DNA of 64,000 nucleotides. It comes from Hygrophila difformis (lineage: Eukaryota > Streptophyta > Magnoliopsida > Lamiales > Acanthaceae). Shown piece after piece: positions 56,338 to 64,000 of the stretch (position 1 is its first letter; each line of letters opens with the position of its first letter). The stretch covers positions 37,542,487-37,606,486 of the forward strand of contig JAOANR010000015.1 in NCBI GenBank assembly GCA_030278955.1. Direction: 5' to 3'. The notes below the pieces were generated by a model, which worked only from the letters and a program-made list of their open reading frames with translations, had not been told where the DNA came from and did not search any database. Made by a program: the position numbers and the translations under genes.

Positions 56338-58464
56338 ACGAGGCAAACGGGACGAAGCCTCTGCTTCCTAGACCTTTGGTAAGACATGGTATAGTGTTTA
56401 GTTCATCCATAAACCTTAAAAACTCGAAATCTAACGTCCTTTCTTTTACTACGATTTCACGTCGGGGGACGAACAAAAAGCGATCGGAGAAGTTGGCCGT
56501 TCGTCGCGACCTTAGGACATCCGGAAACCCCTTCCGACAACCCCACTCTCTAACTAGGTAAGTTAAGACCATACTCTTCAATTTTTGTGGTTTATTGTCG
56601 TTTAAAACTTAAGATCTAGACACGTAACAAAAATCAGTTTTCAGAAACCCTATTTTCGTCCAATTTTATAAACTCGCCTAAAACTCGACCTTCGGGAATT
56701 CAAACCAAAAACATTTCAACATAGATTTTGTTCATAAGACTCTAATCTACCTTGTATCCAAATTTCAGCCATTGACATAAAGATTTGCTATCCCAAATCG
56801 CACCGTAAAGTTTTTGTGACTAAACCAAACGTTTGAATTCTGTACAGATTTATTGACTCGACTTGATGCATATTTTTCACCCGTTTTTAGATCGATTCAA
56901 ATTTGCATTTCTAAATAAAAGTTGTAGATAATTGTGTCTAGATTATGCATATAAAATTCATGAATTTTAGAGTTCATTAGATATGTCAAAACGGACGATT
57001 TTCAGAATTTTTCTAAACCAACTTTGGAGTCCGCGCGTATGCAGCGTGTTGTGGTCGACTTTTGAACATCTAAAATTATTATTTCCAAAATCTTAAAACA
57101 TGAAAGTTTTTCATTAAGGTGTTATGCACATCCTGTAAAAATTTCGGACCAATTGGCTTCGAAATGAATTTTTAATCGGCGTCGCACGTAACTGTGTCGG
57201 AATTAGTCTTTTGGACAGAAATCATCTTTTGCAAAGAACTCGAAATTTGACTCACTTCAAAACCTTATTTCCTAAAACTTAAGACATGAAAGTTGTTCGT
57301 ATGTGTGTTTTTGAGCTACTGTGTAAATTTTAGAATTTTTGGTGTAAAGATGAATTTTTAATTAAGAAAGGCGTAAACTGCGTCGAATCGGATTTTTCGA
57401 ACTTGAGAAAACTCGAACTACGAAACGCGATATCGAATATTTTGGTAACATTGAAATACGAACTTTCGAAAAATCCCGTTCACTAGGCTGAGCCGATCTT
57501 CATGCTATCATCATCTTTGAGACTGCCTCGTTAGTGGTCTCCTTACTATCTAAGATTGCCTCGTTAGTGATCTCGCGCGCTGTGTTATTTGGATCGCCTC
57601 GTTAGTGGTCCTACTATCTTTGAGACTGCCTCGTCAGTGGTCTCCCATTATTTGGACTGCCTCGTTAGTGGTCCTACTATCTTTGAGACTGCCTCGTTAG
57701 TAGTCTCCCATTATTTGGACTGCCTCGTTAGTGGTCTTACGTTGAGATTGCCTCGTTAGTGATCTCCCGGGTATGGTGTCCTCTTCTTAGTTTGCGGGAT
57801 AAATATAAAAGTCTTGTGTGAGTGTTTAATTATGCTTTAAACCTATTTACCATGTTTTTAAATTATGCTTCTAAATTACGTTCTTAAGTTATGCTTTTAA
57901 ATTACGCTTTAAAATTTAGTCCTTTAATTATGTATTTTCGTCTTGAATAAATTAATCATGTTCATCCGCTGCGAGTAAAGTATGATGTTTAAATTAATGC
58001 ATGAAAAGCGTAATCTTTAATTGAAATGCTTGTAACCCCTTAAATTGTTTAGTTAGGGATTAACTTACTCGGTATATTTTTATATACTGATAAACCGTTG
58101 TCATTTTTCTTTTACAGAGTATGTCGAGTGACGCATGCGCATGCACTTGGGGGAAACATTTATGAACATTTTTAATTTCTGCATCGTACTACTGTTTTAC
58201 CGGGTCTGTTAAACCCGAGGTTTGGCCGTGTTGGCCGTGATTACTTTTCGCTGCATTTACTCTATTTCATGCATGATGATTATTACTTCTGTATTTTGAA
58301 TTAAGTATTATTAATTTCCGGACTCAATGTTGAAATGTTTTTTTTTTAAATCTTTTACGTACCCATAAGCCTTGCATTTCCTTAGTGAGCTCGGGAAGCC
58401 ATGTCTTGCTAGGGAGATGTGGCGGTGACATCCCGGCCTGGGTTATCAAATCCGGGGTGTTACA
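56338..58464 (+). repeat. Element E 5' LTR, 5'-truncated
   Basis: Related to element D LTR from about 30,330 onward and to 63,405-63,879. It contains the conserved predicted intron (donor TAG|GTAAGT at 56,558, acceptor CTTTTACAG at 58,117) and the hairpin array. Ends GGGGTGTTACA. Confidence 0.85.
57519..57766 (+). repeat. Eight-unit hairpin array in the element E LTR
   Basis: Same unit number as in element D, but unit order and sequences differ. Most arms remain complementary (GAGAC/GTCTC, GGAC/GTCC, GAGAT/ATCTC); a few have single changes (AAGAT/ATCTC, GAGAC/AGTCTC context). Confidence 0.8.
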
Positions 58465-58467
58465 AGT

Positions 58468-58479
58468 TGGTATCAGAGC
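58468..58479 (+). other. Primer-binding site of element E, initiator tRNA-Met type
   Basis: TGGTATCAGAGC three bases after the LTR end, as in element D. Confidence 0.9.
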
Positions 58480-58833
58480 CCAGAAAATTTTAAAGCTACT
58501 ACTATTATTTTAAACCATTATTTTTAAAACCAATTATTATTTTTAAATTTATTATTTTGACTATTAGTATTATTTATAGCCCAAAAGCTTATTTACACGT
58601 AGCCCAATATCTTAGCCAAGAAAATATTAAATTTTTGGTCCGTTATAGAGGCCCAACTTTTATTCATACCCATGTAGTAAATTTATTTTAACCACATGGA
58701 TAGATTAAATTTTAATTGGGGAGGGAACTTGCACTTGGATATTGCATATGCATATTTCATATAGATTTAAATTTCTGCATATCTTAACTTTGCTTGAAAT
58801 ATGTCTAACTCTAACCTCCCTTGTTGACATTAG

Positions 58834-59220
58834 ATGGCCGAACCCAACGCGAACATGATCAATCTGATGATGAAACTGAACAACGCATACCTCGAGTCCC
58901 AACAGCACATCAATCACTTCAAGGCTCGAGTAGGGCAACTAGAGGGTAACGTGGCCCATTTGGGACATCTTAGGGAAGCTGACCATCATGAAATAACCCA
59001 ACTCAAGGCCCAAGTCGCCGAACTCCAAACCCAAGTGGTTGCACTTCAAAACAAGGATAACGAACTGATGATGCAAATAGGACACTTAGGAGCGGAGCTG
59101 CTGGGCCTAGAGGCTGACATATTTCCTCTGAGCCCGAGCCCGTTGGGGACACCCATCCCGATTGACATATCCAGCGAGGAGGACAATCCCATCGGAGAGG
59201 CACCTACCTATTCACTCTAG
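58834..59220 (+). CDS. Short coiled-coil ORF related to the N-terminus of the element D polyprotein
   Basis: 128 residues starting MAEPNANMINLMMKLNNAYL; element D starts [20 protein letters not shown]. Residues about 28-95 form a heptad-like coiled coil (QLKAQVAELQTQVVALQNKD), then a Pro/Ser linker and an acidic SSEEDN tail before a TAG. There is no capsid fold or zinc knuckle. The ATG follows an acceptor-like CTTGTTGACATTAG. A possible poly(A) signal AATAAA lies about 65 bp after the stop (near 59,284). It could be a self-associating Gag fragment or a Gag-partner protein; function unknown. Confidence 0.65.
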   Translation: MAEPNANMINLMMKLNNAYLESQQHINHFKARVGQLEGNVAHLGHLREADHHEITQLKAQVAELQTQVVALQNKDNELMMQIGHLGAELLGLEADIFPLSPSPLGTPIPIDISSEEDNPIGEAPTYSL

Positions 59221-59967
59221 GCTTAGAGGTCCTTATCGATGCACTATTATTATTAGATTTCTGCTTTAAACGCTTGTAACCCAAATAAAGGTTTCCCTTG
59301 AGTAATAAATATACAAGCATTTATTTTACACAAGTATATTTAAATTATTCCTCACCTTTATTTAAATTATTCCCCTTCAATTACCTTGTTAAAACTCAAT
59401 CAAATAGAAGAACAAGGTAATAATAAACAAATATACATATATCATTACTATATATGGTAAATAAACAAATAAGAGTACATCCGACCCCAACAACAACAAA
59501 CAGTACACTAAGTTCCAACAACATCTACTAACAGATCCCAATGGATTGATACTTATTAATACCATTCTTTATTTAATAAAATTTTTTCCCTTACAAGCAG
59601 TTATTTATTTAATATACATTTAAATTTTTCCTTGTATACCTTATCACATTATTTCACCTAATTTCCTTGAAGCGGCTCAGTCCCACAACGATGCAAGTAT
59701 TGTTGGGCAACCCACACACATATAGATGCGATAAGGAGGTAACAATGAATCCAGAACATCTCTAACCATAAACTAAGGCAGAATAATTAAACCGTGTTTC
59801 TAAACAGCAACAAACAACTAACGCAAGTCAAACACGTAACTAGGCAATAACACAACGGAAATGTAATCTATGAATCCCAGTCAGCAGAAACATCCTCATA
59901 AGGAGGAAACTAAACAAAATACGTCTTATGCAAAACCTAAATGAAAATGCGAATGCGAAAGAAAACA
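59221..59967. other. AT-rich non-coding spacer in element E
   Basis: Holds the presumed 3' end of the coiled-coil transcript (AATAAA near 59,284) on the plus strand and the 3' flank of the antisense gene on the minus strand. No gene seen. Confidence 0.5.
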
Positions 59968-61256
59968 TCACTGATCGGGAGGCGGGAACTGCCGATGCAT
60001 GTAGTCGTCCATCTGCCGCACATAGGCATACATGTCGGACATAGTGGCCTGCTGCTGAGCCTGCCTCGTAGCAAATGAGTCCATACGGGCCTGGTAGAAG
60101 TCCAATCTAGCGTCTAAGGCGTCATAACGGGCCTGCCCAGCTGCAAACCCGGCATCCATACCGACCCGCATCTCCTGCATCATCTGCAGCATCTGAGCCA
60201 TCTCTTGGCCCTGAGGCGCCACTGCAGGAGGTGGAACTACTGGAGGAGGGGGTGGCTGCTCCGGTGGTACGACTAGGATCATGCCGCCATCATCAGGCTG
60301 CGGGCGAAGTACAGCCCAGGGAACTCCACGACGTAAGGCGCTACGCAGGGCAGCTAAGTCAGGATACGGTAGCAACTACCCGCTACTAAATCGTACGGAT
60401 CTGTCTCCGGTGTCGTGCAAATCCCCTGCGCCGTGCACAAGCCACAAATGAGGTGAATATGGGTAATCACCCTACTCCCTTGTCCTCTCCGCATACCCCT
60501 CAAGTTGTCCTCAATACAAGCTCCCACATTCACCCTACCGCCTCGCGCGATAAAGCAAATGGTCTCATAGACGTGATCCAGAACGATATGGCTCCGGGTA
60601 ATCTGCCGGACGCGCCTTAACCATATCTGGGTGAGCTCTCGCCAAGGGGAGTCCATCATCGTCAAACGCAGCTCATGATCGTGCTCGAGCTGAGGAGGCA
60701 CCACGGTGCATAAGATGTCCCACGCAGGAGCAAGAACACGGCCCTCAGGCTGTGGGCGGAATGCGCCATCATTAGGCAAACCGAAATAGAGATTGATCGC
60801 CCGAGCACTGAAGTCGAGATAGCGACCACGAACCCATACTCGAGATAAGTCGTCACCCTCCCCAAGACCGCCAATGTTGGCGATAACCTCCAAAGCCAGA
60901 TAACCGGAGGCAACGCCCTCGGGATGACGTGCAAGTCCAGTCCACTGCAAGTACTCCAAGACCGCACTGACCCTGTCATCGCCCAAATGATCATGATATA
61001 TGCCTCTTTCGGGGACATAAGCCCTGTTTCGACGAAGCTCGTCAAAATAAAAGTCCTGGGCGGCCCTCGTCCTAAAACGAAACTTGTCACGCCGATGAGG
61101 ACGCACCTCGTCAGGGAGACCCCTGAGTCTCGGGCCCTACTGCTCCTCGTCCTCCTCTGACCTGCTCTCATCAAAATCAGGCATCGGCGGAGCGGCAATG
61201 CTAGGGCCAGCCTCATCACGCTGAGTAACCCGTCTCTTGGTCCTCGGAGGGCACAT
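59968..61256 (-). pseudogene. Antisense plant-transposon-type protein gene in element E
   Basis: The minus-strand frame opens with ATG at 61,256 (MCPPRTKRRVTQRDEAG...), has an acidic stretch, a TAG at 61,139-61,137 (codon 40), then 250 codons in the same frame to about 60,354. The core reads VWVRGRYLDFSARAINLYFG, WRELTQIWLRRV, RSHIVLDHVYETICFIARGG and RVNVGACIEDNLRG, which resembles the 'putative plant transposon protein' domain found in Athila/Tat extra ORFs and related plant mobile proteins. A shifted frame (60,375-59,968) adds a Pro-rich linker and a Gln/Met/Arg coiled coil ending HRQFPPPDQ. One stop and one frameshift separate the parts. A 5' splice acceptor (GATTTGCAG|, 61,294) precedes the ATG. 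Confidence 0.6.
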
Positions 61257-61293
61257 AAGAGACGCCAAAACAACCCACAAGAAAAGCAACATC

Positions 61294-62170
61294 CTGCAAA
61301 TCATCCAATACCAATTATAAGACTAAATTCCACACAAAACTCAAGCAGAAATACGTAAGGGACATCAATATAGACCTCCAACGTGAATATGCCAGAAGAA
61401 CATCAAATCCTATCGTTCGCTAAGACAAACCGGAAGGTAATCTGGACAAAGGATATGCGCAAACTAATTCCAAGACCTTTGTGGCATTTCGTCGAACACG
61501 TTATGTGCGCAATAAACCAAAACCTAAGTTACTAACAAACACACGGAAGTTGCCCACAAAACGAAACAATCGCTCAAATAACAACACATCATTTCCTTAC
61601 GGCACCAATCAACAAAGAAATGAGCTAATAATCACACCCCAATAACAACCAAAAATCAAACACTTCATAGTCTTCCTAAGGATTTAAATCCAACAAGAAT
61701 TTGCCAAAAACATAAACGCATGGTGGCACAAATACAAGCAAGGCAACAAGAATAACATCAATTATCATATATACTTGCTAATTTGCACAAATCAAGCCTA
61801 AAAATAACAAACCCCCAATTTTTGTACATAAACCCTAGTTCCTGAATCCCTTCACAAATCAAGTCGTTCAAAGCATAAAAATTGAAATTGATAACTGAAA
61901 GTAGTATATACATACCTTACAAATCAAAATCGAAGCCGGCACCGGGAAAAGTTGGGAACAAGAGGGCGAATTTGAGAGAAAATGTGAAGTGGTCTCGAAT
62001 GGGAAATGGGGGAAGTGGCTCGCGCGGAGCGCGAGACCTATTTTCTCGAACTGATGCACCCGCGCGGTCGCCGCGCGCTGAGGCTTCATACCGCGCGGAC
62101 ACCGCGCGGGTCACGGAGGAAGTTTTATTTTTTTCGATTTTGCTTAATCTCTTTTACTTTACACCGCTCA
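61294..62170 (-). promoter_or_regulatory. Predicted 5' intron, leader and promoter of the antisense gene
   Basis: On the minus strand a GC-rich leader (about 62,130-61,930) with CCGCGCGG palindromes ends near a GTATGT donor (about 61,917). The intron runs to the acceptor at 61,294. GC-rich motifs such as GCGCTCCGCGCG resemble those in the element D and E LTRs. Prediction only. Confidence 0.4.
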
Positions 62171-62299
62171 ATTAACCCGAGCATACATTGATAATGAGCT
62201 ACGACGACATGGGGTATCACCCGACATTATTCCTGACAAAGACACTAGAATTGCCTCGCATTTTCTTTTCGCAAGGCTATAGAAAACCCTCAGGACGAA

Positions 62300-62666
62300 A
62301 ATACATAGGGACCATATGAAATCCTGGAAAGAGTGGGAAATCGCTTATTGACTAGCGTTACCACCACAATTTGCTCGTGTTCACGATGTATTCCACATCT
62401 CCAAAATGAAGAAGTATGTGCACGATCCGACCCATGTGCTCCAACCGGAAGAAATTGAGTTTGAGGATGACTTGAGTTACGAGGAAGTTCTGGTGCGAAT
62501 ACTTGACTCGAATGAGAGAGTATCGAGGAATAAGACCGTGAGGATGGTCAAGGTCCTTTGGTCCAACCACGAGACGGAGACGGCAACGTGGGAATTGGAG
62601 GCCGACATTAAACAACGTTACCCTACCCTCTTCCAAGATGAACCGGCCACAATTATGGGGACATAA
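62300..62666 (+). pseudogene. Integrase C-terminus and chromodomain remnant of element E
   Basis: It aligns with the last about 120 codons of the element D polyprotein. The first part (62,300-62,405) is frameshifted. From 62,406 the frame is open: KKYVHDPTHVLQPEEIEFED, then the chromodomain [20 protein letters not shown] and [16 protein letters not shown], ending MGT and stop. All upstream enzymatic domains are deleted. Confidence 0.8.
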
Positions 62667-62675
62667 CTGTATTCT

Positions 62676-62689
62676 TAAGGGGGGGAGGA
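62676..62689 (+). other. Polypurine tract of element E
   Basis: AAGGGGGGGAGGA directly before the 3' LTR start; same as in element D. Confidence 0.8.
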
Positions 62690-63883
62690 TATAACACCCG
62701 AGAAAAACAAATTCAAATTTTTTTGAACTACGTCATGACTTGATCCCTTCACAGGGTACGTAGGCAGCTTGGAAGTCTAAATTCTAAGTTCAGTCACAAA
62801 TTAAAGCACAAAATAAATCACAAATTAAATCACAAATAAATCACAAGATCAATCACAAAAACGTTAGGAGGATTTGGAACTAATTTAACTAGACTAATTA
62901 CGGCACGGAAATGTTACGAGCATTCAACCCGAACTTGTAACAAATTTAAGGTAAAGATTTCGAACCAAAAACGACCCAAGGAGTCGAGCCAACACGTAGA
63001 GGATAGAAAACCGATAGAGGAAAAGAAGAAGAGACCCGACGGACCACGCGGACCGCCGAACCGGCCGGTCCGGCCGCCACGCGCTCGCCGCGCGGCCACC
63101 GCGCGGAAGGAGGACGCGTCCCAAGGATTGGTCGCGCGTGCTCCGCGCGGACATCCCTGTACGTGCGCGTCACCACCGCGCCAGAGGTGCAGAAGGTGTA
63201 AAATTTCCTTCCATGGCGATTTTCTTGTCTAAATTAACATTCCCTTCGATGGTAAATGGATCCCAGCAGTAGGGAAGGGCATAAGTTCGGTTTTGGGCGC
63301 CCCCTACCCATTAGTTTCAGAAAACAAACCCTAAACTCTCCCATCTTTGCTCTCCAAGCCAAAATCTCTTCGACTCCACTTTCCGGCGAGTATTCCGGCG
63401 ACGACGAGGCAAACGGGACGAAGCCTCTGCTTCCTAGACCTTTGGTAAGTCATGGTATAGTGTTTAGTTCATCCATAAACCTTAAAAACGCGATATCTAA
63501 CATCCTTTCTTTTACTACGATTTCACGTCGGGGGACGAACAAAAAGCGATCGGAGAAGTTGGTCGTTCGTCGCGACCTTAGGACATCCGGAAACCCCTTC
63601 CGACGACCCCACTCTCTAACTCGGTAAGTTAAGACCTTACTCTTCAATTTTTGTGGTTTATTGTCGTTTAAAACTTAAGATCTAGACACGTAACAAAAAT
63701 CGGTTTTCAAAAACCCTATTTTCGTCCAATTTTATAAACTCGCCTAAAACTCGACCTTCGGGAATTCAAACCGAAAACCTTTCAACATAGATTTTGTTCA
63801 TAAGACTCTAATCTACCTTGTGTCCAAATTTCAGCCATTGAAATAAAGATTTGCTATCCCAAATCGCACCGTAAAGTTTCTCT
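62690..63883 (+). repeat. Element E 3' LTR, 3'-truncated
   Basis: Starts TATAACACCCGAG; related to element D LTR from its first base. Contains the GC-rich palindromic block (about 63,055-63,185). It breaks at about 63,880 after CCGTAAAGTTT. Confidence 0.8.
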
Positions 63884-64000
63884 AACTAGGGAACAAGAGA
63901 AAAACGGCTATTGGGAGTGAAGGAATCGACTATGAAAGAAGCACAATAATATACATCATTTTGCTATGATAGGAGCACAATAATATACATCATATATGAA
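63884..64000. other. Unclassified right flank
   Basis: 117 bp not matching the LTR. Contains a short direct repeat AGCACAATAATATACATCAT (two copies, about 63,940 and 63,972). Nothing else recognised. Confidence 0.4.

Larger units (their letters stand above)
56338..63883 (+). mobile_element. Element E: non-autonomous Tekay relative carrying an antisense gene
   Basis: Truncated 5' LTR (56,338-58,464), iMet primer site, coiled-coil ORF, antisense gene block, pol remnant with chromodomain, PPT and a truncated 3' LTR (62,690-63,883). LTRs, primer site, coiled-coil ORF and 3' end are clearly related to element D but diverged. Protease, RT, RNase H and most of integrase are absent. Both ends are broken, so no target duplication can be assigned. 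The 3' LTR starts TATAACACC where TGTAACACC is expected. Confidence 0.85.

Overview
This window looks like heterochromatic nuclear DNA of a flowering plant, most likely a eudicot; I cannot place it further. Nearly all of it is Ty3/gypsy LTR retrotransposon sequence, nested and partly rearranged. There is no bacterial-type gene organisation and no intact host gene. I recognise five LTR-element units and call them A to E.

A (1-8,555, minus strand) is a decayed Athila-type element: a gag tail, protease, RT, RNase H and integrase at 8.55-4.7 kb, then an ATHILA/env-like ORF at 3.4-2.0 kb. That ORF has its own promoter-like leader and a predicted intron. A poly(A) retroposon with 26-bp target duplications sits at 1.2-1.5 kb.

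B (8,556-56,337, plus strand) is a second Athila-type element: LTR remnant, tRNA-Asp primer site, gag (10.1-12.2 kb), pol (44.9-48.8 kb), a long post-pol region with an extra promoter and a predicted spliced small ORF, then a second LTR (53.2-56.3 kb) followed by another primer site.

C (12,238-44,939, minus strand) is inserted in the gag/pol hinge of B. It has 6-kb LTRs, an intact tRNA-Asp primer site and no gag-pol of its own. Its interior carries intron-containing fragments of host genes: a PRD3/PAIR1-like meiotic gene, a DUF1664-like gene and a probable shaggy/GSK3-like kinase exon, plus one SINE.

D (29,649-39,497, plus strand) is inserted in the 5' LTR of C with perfect GTTAC duplications. 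It is a young Tekay-type chromovirus: equal-length 2,792-bp LTRs, an initiator tRNA-Met primer site, a G-rich PPT and one intact 1,302-codon ORF (coiled coil, protease, RT, RNase H, integrase, chromodomain). The Gag capsid and zinc knuckle are absent.

E (56,338-63,883, plus strand) is a non-autonomous relative of D. It keeps the coiled-coil ORF, the primer site, a chromodomain remnant and the PPT. The rest of pol is replaced by about 3 kb holding an antisense gene for a plant-transposon-type protein.

The most unusual signal is structural. Each LTR family carries arrays of self-complementary units whose arms vary between copies yet stay complementary: nested CG-rich hairpins in C, TACGACGCT palindromes in B, and CTCGTTA-loop hairpins inside a predicted LTR intron in D and E. 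A recurring hairpin module also lies just upstream of predicted 3' splice sites in B and C, and the LTR end of C contains fossil LTR/primer-site junctions.
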